This document shows positions 52,101-63,926 of a DNA stretch of 64,000 bases, one piece after another. A program made the position numbers and the translations under genes. The notes under the pieces are model-generated. The model saw only the letters and a program-made list of their open reading frames with translations. It was not told the DNA's origin and made no database searches. The DNA is taken from the NCBI GenBank assembly GCA_016858145.1, contig JAEHOE010000188.1:62001-126000 (forward strand), in the 5' to 3' direction. This stretch comes from Edaphochlamys debaryana (Eukaryota; Chlorophyta; Chlorophyceae; Chlamydomonadales). How positions within the stretch are numbered: position 1 is the stretch's first letter; the number at the start of each line of letters is the position of its first letter.

Positions 52101-55100
52101 GCGAACTAAGCCCATGGCCCTCGGTTGTCTGTCTACTTGATGTAGGTTCGGCAACGTGGTCTACGGAGAGTACGGCGTGCAAATGAGTGTGCAGGGAGTC
52201 CACGTGGCAGCAGGGTTGAGCCAACACGGCGGCCATACGGCGCCAACAGCCTCTTGCCCCAACTTGCGCACTGCCTTGCCCCGCAGGCATGTCCCGGAAG
52301 TCCGGCGGCGGTTTCCAGGTTACCAGGCCCAGTCAGTTCAAGAAGTTCGCCATCCTGGACCGCGACCTCGTCACGATCACGGCGCCCGCTGGAGCCGACG
52401 AGCCGGACGCAGGCGGCGCACCCAGCCGCGTGTCCTGTGACGACTACCAGACCCTGTCTAGCAAGTACTTCGCGATCAGAGAGGACGAGCAGACCCTTTT
52501 CCGCATCACCCTTGTGTACGCCGTCTTCACCGTGACCGCCGGGGCGAGGGGCAGCTATGGCTGGTGAGCCCAACACGGTATCCCACCTACCCGCCAGCCT
52601 GTGCCGCTCGCTCGGTCCGTGCGTGTCCTTGGCGATTCGTCCAGCTGTGGAGCCCCGCCTGCTAGCCTCCCCCTGGTTGGCATAAACCGTTCCACGCTGC
52701 TGCACGGCTGCAGGTACGCGACCTTTGCCGTCTGCAACAAGGGCAACGAGGAGATGGTGGGCCTCGGCGCGGCGCTTCAAGGTGCGTGCGTGAGGGTGCG
52801 TGAGCCCCTGCCTGTGCTGGCGGTGGCCGCCTGACTGAGCAGCACCAGCTAGCGGCCCGTGTATGACTCACCTCTTCCTGTTCTACTTCGCCAAATGGAC
52901 ATGCAGCTTCGCTGTCCGGCTTTGTCAGTGGTGGCGTCAGCGTTCTACTGGCAAGCGCTGAGGTGGGTGCACTATCGGGGCCCCTGACAGTTGACGCCCT
53001 TGCAATGACATGTCTCATACTCCCTCAAGCGACACCTCATCCCCTTACGTGGTGCTTGCCTTTGCTGGCTCTGCGACACCCCTCAAGGTTACGGCCACAA
53101 TCACCATCGTGAACCCATCCGTGACCGGTCTCGCGCTGTGGAGTCGGTCGGCCCTGCTGTACAGCTACGACATCGCCCCCAGCTGCCTCTGTGAGTCAAC
53201 CACCATACCTAGGGGCTAACATGGCATGCACGCAAACACGGTTTGGGCCCATGATGTCTGCACGGGCCCGGGCCCGAGTCAGTCATCAGCTCGTCCTTGA
53301 AGATTGCGACCCGCTGCGTGTACGGTATCCTCCGCCCCCTCCCCTTCTTCTCCAACCCCCCCACCTCCCCGCCCTGCGTGCAGCTGTCGTACTGAGCGTC
53401 CGGGGCCTTGCAGTGGCCATGAGCTACACTGTCAAGGTCGGCTGGATAAGCAGGACCAGGGAGTTCTTCACAAGCGACGGTGTTGTCCTATTCCGCATCG
53501 GCGATTACGTGTGGTGAGCACGAGGTGACGGGTGGCCCGTTTTGGCTGGTTGCTTGGCTTGTACGACATCGTCTACAGCACGAGCTCTGGGGGCCAGGCA
53601 GGGGGGCCAGGTTCCCCACACCCTTCGACGTTCGCCGCCTTGCCCCTCACGCTGCGCAGCAATTGGGCAGCCATTGCAGCGGCGGTCCGAGCTGCGGCCA
53701 ATGCATTGATAAGCCCACCGCCGCCGCCAAGGCCGCCAAAGCCGTCGCCGCCACCGCCACTGCCACCACCGCCGCGGCCACCGCGACCGCCGCCCTCGCC
53801 GCTGCCGCCATCGCCGCCGCCGCCAGCGGTTGCCCCAGAGCGCCCTCCCCTCCACTGCGACCCCCGTCACCGTCCCCCAGACCTTCGCCACCCCCGCCAC
53901 CCCCCCCTCCCCGGCCACCCTCACCACCCCCGAGGAGTGAGTGATAGCACAAGCAAGCAAGCTGCGCCTGGCTGCACACCTCCGAATGCTGATGCGCTGC
54001 TCTACCTGCTAACCATTTCTGCCCGAACCTCGCGCGCACCTTTTCTTCGCCAGTCCTCTGCTCGGGAGCCTTCACGGTGGCACAGGCCGACGACTGGATT
54101 CCTCCAGCAAGCAGGTGGGGCGGCTGAGCATCCTGGGAAAAGCTGATGTCGCGACGAAGGGCTAAGACACTTGAGTCGCTTCAGTCGCCCCGCCGTGCGC
54201 TGACGCAGAGGTCAAGTGACTCTGGACATCGAGACGCGCATGGCGGGCGGCGCGGGCTTCCCCACGCCGCCCTTCTGGAACGATCTCGCCGGCCGCCAGT
54301 CAGACACGATGCAGCAATTCTTGGATTGGCTGGACCCGTACCACCCGGGCGCCTCGTGCACGTTCATCATTACGGCCGCCGAGCCGTCCATCGTCACTTA
54401 CACTATCTGGTGAGCCCATTCAGTTACTTTATGCAGCGAGCTGTGATGTGACCTGTGTTTACAGCCGTGGGGCATGGTAGACAAGAGTCTGGGTGGGGGC
54501 AAAGCTTGCCGTCAAGGTTGGCCCGGGCTGGGCCCGGGGTTGGCCCCCAAAACACCCACGCAAGCCGGCGTTATATACCCTGGCTTAATGTCAAGACTAC
54601 ATAGAAAACCTATTGGTACGCCCCAAAGCCAGCCACGCGTAGAACGCTTGTTGAACACGCGTTTCGTGTTGCAAACATGACCTTTCAAACAGCCCGTGGA
54701 TGTGTACCCGATAAGCTGGCTTGCAACCTTGCTATTGCACAAGCACAATACGGAACAGGCGCGGTGCGCTACTAGGTTGCGATCGCTCGCGAGCATGTTG
54801 CGGAGAAGAGTTTCTGCTGCGTTCGCCTTGGATGGCAGACGCATCTTGCAGTTCATAGCTTGGTGTTGCAAAGGTTGGTCAGCCTATCCGCTTCTGCAAA
54901 AGGCACCCGCCGGGCGGGCAACACTGCGGTTGTCTCTTTGTTTCTTCTCACCTTCCACAATACCTTGAGCTACAATGAGACAAGCTTACATTAGGTTTGC
55001 GGGACGCGTCATCATCATATTATACCCTGTCGGTTGGGACCACTCCTCTCAGCCCCCCCAGTCCGGTCCGCCTGGCCCCTCCTCTCCGCTTCCTGCCCCT

Positions 55101-58100
55101 CGGATTGCAGGTACCTCGACCTTCCGGATACCGGCGACACACTCCGTGCATTGAAGATCGATAAGCAGTTCGATCCAGCCATCCAACAGATTCGCTCCAC
55201 CAGCACTGCCGTCGGCACCTACACGGGGCGCCGCCTTTCAGGCGGATCGACGCCGCCCACTGTCGTCCGGGTGGACCTATGCTGCTACCAAGAGTTGCAG
55301 CTGGTCTTCACCAGCAACGCCCAGACGGCGGGCCGTGGCTTCTTCATAACGTTCACAAAGGTCCCGACGCCCTCGCCCCCGCCCTCGCCACCACCCTCAC
55401 CGCGACCGCCCCGGCCCGCCTCGCCGCCGCCGGTCCCAGGCAATCCACCCAACGTCCCGCCGCCGTCTCGCCCCCCGCCCTCGCCCCCCGCCCCGCCTCC
55501 TCCGCCTCCCTCACTCTGCGCCCCCTTCTTCCTAGTGAACAATGACTACCTCCGACTGCGCGGCGGCTGGGTCACATCGGACATGCGGCGCCGGCTGTGG
55601 AACGCGGGCATTACGTTCAACGGCCAGTCCGCCTCCTCGACACTGCCACTGCTGCCGGCGCTGCCCGCCAGATCCTGGCTTATGTCATACGAACCCAACA
55701 CCTTCTGCAGCTGGGAGTTCCGCATCCCGGCGGGATCTGCTGCAACCTTCATGCTCAGGTGCGGGCGTCGCAGCCAGGCGGATGCAAGGCGTGCGGTACT
55801 GCCCGGGCCTAGGGTGAATCAGGGCCGGGCATCCAGGGGTAATCGCGGCCTCATAGCCTTTGAGCAACGTCTCCAACCTTGTCCGTCCGCCCGCTTTCCA
55901 AACCCCCAAACGTTCAGGCACCTCAAGCTAGAGCCGTACCACGACGTCCTCCGCTTTTGGAAGCCGAACCCCGCCACCGCCAACCCTGGGGCCTATCTGG
56001 CAGCTGCATTTGACGACCCCGCGGCAACCACGCTAAGGCTGTTCACGGATGAGACCACCACGACGGGGCTGACCCCTATCACGTTCACCGTCGCAGCAGC
56101 GTGAGCGGGGTTGGGCCAACGCAGCGCAAAAAGCAAGCTTCTGTCCCTTGCTTTCTGCGGTCACGCCGTGCCTTGACGCTGAAAAGGCTGTCTGGTGCCT
56201 TGTGGCTACTGTTGACTACTAGTGTGTTACTAACCGTCACCCTCCGTGCGCCCATTGCGAGCGCAGGACGGCCGCCTCCTTTTACATGACGCTCAAAAGC
56301 GATGCCGCCAACGGTCCCTTGCCGGACGGTGATGTGGCCATGGGCTTTTACGCAGACTTTGTTGTGACAGCCGCCCCGCCGCCAGCGTCAGCCAGCAGCC
56401 CTCCGCCGCCGCCGCCCCAACCCCCGTACCCGCCCGCATTCCGGGCGCCGCCACCCTCGCCGCCAGCACCGCCGCCGCCACCCGCGCCGACGCCCCCTCC
56501 CGCACCGCCGTCGCCCCCCGCGCCCTTCCCTCCGCCTGCGGACACAGCCGATTTGTGCCTGCCATCCTTCACCATCCACAACAAGACGTACCTGCGGGCC
56601 AGTGGCGGTTGGATCACCAACGACTTCAACCGTCGGCGGTTGATGGCCGGCATGTCCAACGACGGCGCCAGCGCGCCACCCGACCTGCCTGCGCTACCAT
56701 CCGGCGCTCCTAGCTCGTGGCTCTTCCCGTACGAGCCCAATACGAAGTGCACGTGGGAGTTCTTCCTTCCTCCCGGGACCATTGCTGTACTCAATCTAAC
56801 GTACATCTCAACCGAAGCCTCCTTTGACACCGTCAAAATCTCCGTGCCCGATGCCACCGACTCCCGGCCGCCCACGATTTTAGCGACCTGGTCCGACTCT
56901 GCGGCCGCGGACCTAGTCGTGTACGACAGCAGATTCACGGTTACTTTCTCAACCGACTCGGTTACGGAGCTGGTTGGCTTCGTCCTCAAGTACGCAGTCA
57001 TTGCACGACCCGCCTCCAGCCCGCCCTCTCCGCCGTCACCGCCCTCGCCCCCGCTCAGTCCGCCTGCACCCCCGCCGCTGGTGCAAGCAACCTGCGACGC
57101 GTCCCTCATTGTGCATGGCGCCAGCTACTACACCCCGAACGGCATGTGGATTACGTCGGACATGCGTGCGCGCCTCAACGACGCCTCTGTCTCGGGGGAC
57201 GGTGCAACGGTGCCAATGGCACTTCCCGCGCTCCCGACTGGGGACCCAGGCAGTTGGCTGCGGCCGTACGACTCAAACACAGATTGCAGCTGGTGAGAAA
57301 AGCCGGCGGGCTGCTGGTTGGTGGGCCCTTGTTGAGAGCGGCATGGCGCTGTGTGCTAGCGAGCGCTGAAGTCATGCTGTGTGGTGACACGTGCACGTGC
57401 AGGGTGATCAAGGTTGCGGCGGGAGCCCGTGTGACGCTGACGGTAAGCTTTGCTCAGGTCTCCACTCGCGGGCCGTCCTACCTGCAAGTCAACTCGATCC
57501 CCTGTGCGGCGACGCACACCTGAGCTCTCAGCACCAGTGCCGTATGTTTCTGACTCCTCCCCTTCCATCTGCCGTACAGGTCATGTACCTGGACCTGGAG
57601 TCTGACTACGACACCGTACAGGTGCTGTACGACCCGCCCGGGGGAGGCAGCGATGCTGTGCTCCTCACATCGTACACGGGGATGCAGCGGGAGCCCGGGA
57701 CGCCCCTCGCCCTGCCCCCAAGCACCCAGTACACCATCAGGTGGGGTGTCATGGGGCATGTCCTAGGGCAAAGGTGCTGGGCGTTGAGCGAAGCGCCTGC
57801 ACGGGACCCACGCGTCACGGGACGTGTGAGTCGATGCCGTACCGTACGACATGCACCTTGCCCTGACGCCTGACCCTGCGGTTTCCCCTACCTTGCCCCT
57901 CGCGACCCAGGTTCACGTCTGACGAGGGCGTGGAGTACACCGGCTTCGTTCTGTCCTTCACCGTGCTCGACCCCGCAACGGTGTCGCCGCCCCCGCCAGC
58001 AGTCGTGCCCCTGCCGCTGTGCAACGCGTTCTTTTACGCTCACGGCACCGGCTATTCCAGCTCCACCGACTTTGTGCGGATCACCAACGACCTCCGCAAG

Positions 58101-60088
58101 AGACTGCGAGACGCGGGCACTGCAGAGGGCGAGGGCCAGGCCACTGACTCAGCACCCGCCGCGCAGCCCACGTGGCCCGATCTCGGCGATCCCGCCACGT
58201 GGCTCACGCCGTACACCTCTGAGACCGAGTGCACGTGGGCGTTCTCCATGCCCCCTGGATCCGTGGCCACCGTTGTCGTCAGGTGCGTGCGCTTAATGTC
58301 AGCTGCAGGTGTACGGGGGAGGATCGGCCCCTGGATGGCTGGTGGGAACGTGGGTTCCTAAGTGTACGGCTGCTCCATGGCGCACCCGTGCCCCTTGAGG
58401 TTATATCTCGGGATCTCGTGCCAGAAGCCGCCTCCTTCAGTCAGGAAATGCATCTGGTCGAGGCCCATGACACGTTCCCTACGTCACCTCTCGCGCATGC
58501 AGATACCTGGATCTGGAGGATGGGTACGACTATCTGGCTGTGTACGACACCGGCTCTGTCGCAGCGTCCCCTCCGCCTTCCCAACCCGCGGCCTACTCGG
58601 CCCCCGACTCCTTCTCCTGGGATTGGGGCTACGACTTCAGCAGCAATTCACCCTCAGATGCAGACGGCACGCAGCTGGCCTCCCTAACGGGTGCAAAGCA
58701 GGTGATCCCCGCCTCACCCACCCGCGTCATCGTGTCCGGCACTGCCTCGTTCAAGCTCAAGTTCACCAGCGACACCTCCACTGAGCTCGCGGTAGGTGGG
58801 GTGCAACAGGGACCTTGCTAGCGGTTGTGGAGGAGGCAGCATGGGGAGAAGGCCCTCTTGGTGACAAGCTCGATAGCAGAAGTAGCGCCAACATACCTTG
58901 TTCTGACCCACTCTCTTACGCACGCAGGGGTTCGTGGTGGACGTCTATGTCGCAGACGCTCCGGTGGAAGTGACCGGCGCGAGCGAGTTCGGGGCGCCCG
59001 CGGCACCGAACTCAGCAGACGAGCCGCTGTGCGAGCTCTCCTTTATGATGCATGCCGAAACGTACCTCCGCCCCACCGGCGGTTACATCACGAACGACCT
59101 CAGCTGGCGAAGGACTCAGGCGGGGCTGGCTGCGGACGGAGCGACGGCGGTGCCGGTGCTCCCTGCCCTGCCGACAGAGGAACCGGCCACGTGGCTAAAA
59201 CCGTACGGCAGCATGACGCTGTGCCAGTGGGAGTTCAGGACGCTCCCGGGGTCCGTGACCACGTTCTGGATCAGGTGAGCTTGGGGCTGCGGGGTAGGGA
59301 GCGAGCAAACGGGGGAACCTAAAGTAGTGAGCCCTGCTGACATACCGGTACCTCGTACGACACCCACTATTGCCGTACCGTACGGCAGGTACCTGAACAC
59401 GGAGTCCGCCTTCGACACGCTGGATCTGGTGGTTGACGAGGGCGCGCCGCCCGCCACTGCGGAGCGCCTGCTGGACTCGGCCTCGGGCAGCAGCGCGCAG
59501 GGGGCGGGCGGAGAGCCCTGGCTGCAGGTGCGTCGGCAATGCTGCTACGGCCCACATCAGCCCGTTTACCAGCGCCACTCTCCTTCTCGCTCTCGCCCTG
59601 AATACTGTGTCAGCGTACGGCTGATTGCGGATGTGATTTGTGTCAACATGCGATGCCCGAGCAGACGCTCCATCCATGACACCTGCGTTGCCTGTGGTAC
59701 GGCCCTCGCGCGCAGGTGACTGCCAACAGCTTCCGCCTGCGCTTCACATCCGACTCCTCAGTCGAGGGCGTGGGCTTCTGGGTTGACTACGCGGTGACTC
59801 AGGGACAGCCGCCCCCAACCTCGCCCCCGCCCATAGCTTCTCCGCCGGCGCCCCCGCCAGAGGAGGCCCAGTGCCTTCAATCTCTCGTGGTGAGCAGGCA
59901 GGCAGGGCGCATGGCAGGATACCGCATGTGACCACCTAGCCGTTTCTCAGCCGTCTTGACGGTTCAGAGCTTGCCCCATTGCATTGGCCCACAGGTGCAC
60001 GGCAGCGGCTACTACACACCGGACTCGGGTGCCTTTGTGACCAGTAACATGGCAGGCCTAATGCGCAGCGCTAGCTGGAGTCACGGGG
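49195..60088 (+). CDS. Giant extracellular multi-CUB protein, 3' end not resolved (at least 28 exons)
   Basis: Exons: 49195-49439, 49672-49842, 50026-50298, 50445-50622, 50792-50852, 50953-51246, 51330-51721, 51877-51926, 52146-52186, 52287-52563, 52714-52781, 52907-52962, about 53030-53190, 53384-53513, 53660-53936, 54054-54114, 54209-54409, 55111-55758, 55918-56100, 56267-57292, 57403-57442, 57580-57740, 57911-58282, 58503-58791, 58928-59274, 59389-59527, 59716-59889, 59995-60088. The N-terminal half (to 53513) is beta-rich, Cys-containing and unrecognised. Proline linkers (PPSPPP type) then alternate with CUB-like modules (C.W.F...PG, YLDLE..YD, FTSD.S.E..GF). The composition suggests a cell-wall or matrix protein. 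Phases agree at all but two places: the junction 52962/53030 and the linker in exon 53660-53936, where the Pro frame shifts. The true start may be upstream; the ATG at 49195 and the following hydrophobic AVAVICFRVIC are tentative. After 60088 (donor GTAAGA) retroelement sequence begins, so the gene may continue beyond it or be truncated. Confidence 0.75.
53700..53936 (+). repeat. Proline-rich linker with frame change
   Basis: CCG/CCA-rich sequence encodes [15 protein letters not shown] in one frame until about 53830, then [19 protein letters not shown] in another frame until the donor at 53936. The upstream exon phase fits the first frame and the downstream exon fits the second. Confidence 0.6.
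54209..60088 (+). repeat. Array of seven CUB-like modules
   Basis: Module bodies start near 54209 (degenerate), 55510, 56555, 57090, 58015, 59025 and 59870 (cut off). Shared blocks: C..F.VH...Y....G.WIT.DMR.RL, then a spacer with LPALP, then SWL.PY...T.C.WEF..P.GS, then R-YL-E..YDT, and FRL.FTSD.S...GF. In most modules a phase-2 intron sits exactly before the YL block; in the third module this intron is missing. Confidence 0.7.
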
Positions 60089-60159
60089 GTAAGAAAGGAG
60101 ATAGAGCGCTTGCCGTAGCGCTGGCTGATAGGGTTGTCGTGTCACCGGACGGCGGCTGA

Positions 60160-60854
60160 GTTTGCCATAAACAACGCCAAGAACCGCAGCACGGGTCAGT
60201 CACCCTTCTACTTGAACTACGGTTTCCACCCACGAACCCCGCTTTCACTTGAGCTGAACCTGAAGGTTCCAGCGGCAAAGCCGATGCTGAGACCTTTGCT
60301 GACAGGCTGGGTGCGTGGCCGAGGCCAAGCGCTGCCTGCAAAGCGCCCAAGACCGTATGAAGACAGACACAGACAAGAAGTGCCGTGATGTGCACTACTT
60401 GAAGGGGGCCAAGGTCCTGTTGGACACACGGAACCTTTCGAAAGGATCAGCACGAAAGCTGATGCATAAGTTCCTAGGACCTTTGAGATAGCTGAAGTGG
60501 TGAACAAGACGGCCATGAGGCTGCAGCTGCCAGACCAATGGCGTATCCACAACGTCTTCCACATCTCGTTGCTAAACCCCTACCAGACAGACGGGGCTGT
60601 GCACCCCCCAATGCCTGTGGCATGGGATGATGACAAAGAACCCATCTGGGCAGTTGAACGAATCCTTGATCACCGAACTATCAACCAAGGACAAAAGAAG
60701 ATCACAGAATACTTTCTCACATGAACATGACTCCTGGGTTCCCGACTCAAGCTTCACTGACACTGAAGCCCAAGACGAATATTGGGCTAAGAAGCCTAAC
60801 GCCAATCGTCGGTGAAGGCAACGGGGTCGTTGCCTTTTCAGAGGGGGAAGGAGC
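60160..60854 (+). mobile_element. Ty3/gypsy chromovirus fragment (integrase end and chromodomain)
   Basis: The first recognisable frame encodes TAAEFAINNAKNRSTGQSPF and LNYGFHPRTPLS, the typical C-terminal part of gypsy integrases. A shifted frame continues with KFLGPFEIAEVVNKTAMRLQ, WRIHNVFHISLLNPY and a chromodomain start (AVERILDHR... EYFLT). The chromodomain is then broken: its second half (EHDSWVPDSSFTD, AQDEYWAKKP) is in another frame. Protease, RT and RNase H are absent upstream, so the copy is 5'-truncated. A purine tract AGAGGGGGAAGGAG lies at 60840-60853. The insertion abuts the last readable CUB exon. Confidence 0.85.
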
Positions 60855-61842
60855 TGTTGTGCGGCAGGCACTTGAAGCGCCCCTTGGGTGCTCGTGCTAA
60901 CCTGTGCCAGCAGCCCCTTATTTGATTGCGGCCTAGGCGATCTGGGATCAGGATATGACAGGGTTCCCGGTGCCGGGAAGTCACCCTGGGATGGTCGTGC
61001 TGCTGTACGGCATCCCGCCCTGACTACCCTGACTTGGTTGCCGCCCTCCGGTAGAGGGGCCCACTTGGCAGTAGACAAGTGGTGGAGAAGGTCATGCCTT
61101 CTAGGCGATCATACAAAAACCTTCCCACACAAAGCTTCATTCCGCACAAGCGCATCCTCTGCACCCAGACCCGCTCTGCTGGCTTTGACACTGTAGGGGA
61201 CCATAAATGCAGCAAGCGCAACTACCCAGCCAGCACTTTGCAGCGACATCGCTGCGCTCCCCAGCCAGCGCGGATGTCCGCGTGTCCAGGCGAGGGAAGG
61301 ACTTCATGCCTTTGCCTGCTGGAAAGCAGACACCGGTGGGGGCAGGAAATCCTGCTGGCGGAAGACCGAGTAAGCAGCCATAGACAGCGGAGGGTGCCTC
61401 CGCAGGAGGTAGGGGCTCACACCAGCTGCGAATGCGAGCAGGAACGAGTGCGGGCAGCCGGGCACAAGTGACCCCAGTCCATCCATCTTTGGCTGAGGCC
61501 CGTTGGCGTGGTATCGGGAGGGCACAGCAGCTCACGGCCGCATGGGGCTAGTTGTTCATGGTGGTGGTGCAGGGCCCACTGTTCATGGTGGTGGTGCAGG
61601 GCCCACTGCAAAGCAAGGTGCAGAAGGTCGCCAGCATTACTGCGCCGGAGGGCTGCTCGCCAGCTGTCGGGTTTCGGGCGGGCAGCAGGGATACGGGGTG
61701 CGTGACAGGGGGCTCGGGAGCCAGCAAGCCCGCATAGCGAACCCTTGCTGCGGACCCTTGTTTGTAGAAACAAGCGAGAGCGTGGCGAGTGCCGAACGAG
61801 GATCAGGCAAGCACGGGACGGGGTGAGCACTCTTGACCAACC
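60855..61842 (+). mobile_element. Possible 3' LTR and flank of the chromovirus
   Basis: Directly after the purine tract comes TGTTGTGCGG, a plausible LTR start (TG). I could not fix the LTR end because no second copy is in the window. A 27-base tandem duplication with the core GTTCATGGTGGTGGTGCAGG lies at about 61553-61607. No gene supported. Confidence 0.35.
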
Positions 61843-61909
61843 GAGGATGCGATGGTTACAGCAGGAACCGCCTCCAGAGGGGGAGGGGTTGAGTGAGAGC
61901 GCCACCTAC
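61843..61909. repeat. Left copy of a direct repeat of about 70 bp
   Basis: It starts CGAGGATGCGATGGTTACAG and ends GCGCCACCTAC. The same start and end, with two substitutions in the first 34 bases and a diverged middle, recur at 63927-64000. Confidence 0.75.
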
Positions 61910-62027
61910 TGGGTGTGCCACCTGCACACCAACACCCATGCAACGTGGCAAACTTTCGGTCGTCACGCCACGTCGCTAGGGCCGGGCCCGTATAACCCCC
62001 CTCATCATTCTACCGACCGCCGTGTCT

Positions 62028-63650
62028 TTATTCATCGTCAATCAATGCCAGGACGCCTGGGGGCTCCTGCACAGACAATTTACCATAGGAGACTCGCAGG
62101 AAAGGGTGGTCCACTGGTAATGTCTCCCAACCTCTTGGTGGTCTGAGCGCAGCAAAGGAGTGAAGCGCCCCCCAAAACTCAGCTGACACCAGCACACGTC
62201 CTCGGTTCAGCACGCCGAGACGGTTCCCATTCTCCCTTGTCGCGCACAGATATCGGCGTCCCTTCTCCATGGCTGTGGTGGCTGCAAGACACACCACATC
62301 CCAGACCCTCTGATCCACACCCTCCGTAGGTCGGGCAAGCCAAAGGATGAACTGGTGGAGCGGCCATGTCCACGGCATGCCCTGCTCCCCCCCTAGACAT
62401 GCGCACATCTCATCAACCAAGCCCTGTGCCAAGTAACACTTCCAAAAGTGGTGCAGCCTGTCACCTCCGTGCATTGCAGTCTCACATGGGCACGTGGCCC
62501 CCCCTTCATGTCCTGAAAAGCCAGTAAAACCGTTGAGCGCCACAAGCGTCTGTCCAATCCGCCAGCCTATGCATCCCAAAAGTTCTTTCCATGCCTCCTT
62601 CTCTGGGCAGGCCAACTCTGGGTTCTCTACCACCTCTGTTGCTGCTTGCACCCACGGTGTGGGGATATGGCCCATCAAGCTATCAAGCCTCCCCACGAGC
62701 GCAGGTCCATTGCGGAGCGCTGCGGGTAGTGCCCTCTAACCCCCTCGTCCCCACAGGCCAACGATCTTCTTTCACCCTTCTGGAGCACTTGCTCCTAGCC
62801 ATAGGTGCGTGGCAGCCTGCCCTCCTGGGCTCCACTAAGCTCCGCTCTTGCTCCCATCCCTGCCCTACAGGACCTCACTAGCTGGCCAACTGTCCTCAGT
62901 TCATTGATACCCATCAGGTCCGCAAACATGCTTTCCAGCCCCCCACGGCCCGCTGCTGCGGGTCTGAAAGCCGGGTTTCCCCATAACGGCGCGCTGTGAA
63001 CCCACGGACCCATCGCGGGGCTCTTAATGACCTCAACCCGGGGGAGATGGAGCAGTGCCCCCGTTATAATGTTCAGCGTCAGGCAGGGGCTGTTTGCCGT
63101 GGTCCCCAGCACCTTGGTGGCGGCGTTGGGGCCGGCCCGCAGGGCGGTGAGGAGGCAAAGTGGGTGTACGGCAGAGTGCGTTCGCCAGAGCAGCTCCATT
63201 GCGACCGTTGGCCACACTGGCCTGAAGCGGAGGAGGTTTGGGCAGCTGCCCAGCACGCAGCGCATCGCCATAACCGCTTGTCAGGCCCATACGTGTTCTA
63301 CCACTGGGAGGAGGCCGAGGCCGCCGTCTTCCGGGGGGACGCACATTACCTTGTAGCCTATCCCTGGCAGCCAAGGGTGAGGGTTGCTGGCGTGTGCCGC
63401 CGGCGTCATGCTGCGGTCCACCATGGCTGCGACCGTGCTGCGGAGGCACTGTAGCTCGGGGGGGATGAAAAGGCGAATTCCAGGTGGTACAGGACCTTGG
63501 AGATTGCATAGCCAGAGGCTGTCGAGGCTCTCCCAAAGGCTGACAGGTTCAAGGACACCAGCTTGGTTAGAGCCGAGTAGACTCCCTCCAAGGCAATAAC
63601 CGGCTTGCACAGAGCGGCGTTGTTGGCAATTGCTACCCCCAGGGTCTTGA
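62028..63650 (-). mobile_element. Decayed LINE (non-LTR retrotransposon) 3' half
   Basis: Read on the minus strand in three successive frames. First ALCKPVIALEGVYSALTKLV / SLNLSAFGRASTASGYAISK (post-RT 'thumb' block), then STVAAMVDRSMTP...GLGLLPVVEHV, then RPVWPTVAMELLWRTHSAVH...SAPLWGNPAFRP. After a gap comes a long frame (62028-62696) with a Cys/His motif CPCETAMHGGDRLHHFWKC, typical of the terminal zinc knuckle of LINE ORF2, ending ALIDDE and a stop. Frameshifts and a stop separate the parts, and the RT catalytic FADD region is missing, so it is a dead 5'-truncated copy. The region 61910-62027 would be its 3' UTR. Confidence 0.8.
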
Positions 63651-63664
63651 TTGGCCGATTCGTA

Positions 63665-63915
63665 TTGACGGCTCAGGCGGTGGCGGCTCAGGCGGCAGGC
63701 CGGGCGGCGGCGGAGGCGGTAGGCCGGGCGGAGGCGAAGGCGGCAGGCCGGGCGGTGGTGAGGGCGGCAGGCCGGGCGGCGGCTCAGGCGGCAGGCCGGA
63801 CAGCGGTGAGGGCGGCAGGCCGGGCGGCGGCAAAGGCGACAGGCCGGGCGACGGCCAAGGCGGCAGGCCAGGCGGTGGCTCAGGCGACAGGCCGGGCGGC
63901 GGCAAAGGTGCAGGC
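63665..63915. repeat. GGCGGCAGGCCGGGC minisatellite
   Basis: About a dozen copies of a roughly 21-24 base unit (GGCGGCAGGCCGGGCGGC plus a variable hexamer). On the minus strand it reads PPGLPPSP repeats, which need not be coding. It lies between the LINE remnant and the right-hand direct repeat. Confidence 0.75.
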
Positions 63916-63926
63916 CGGACGGCGGC

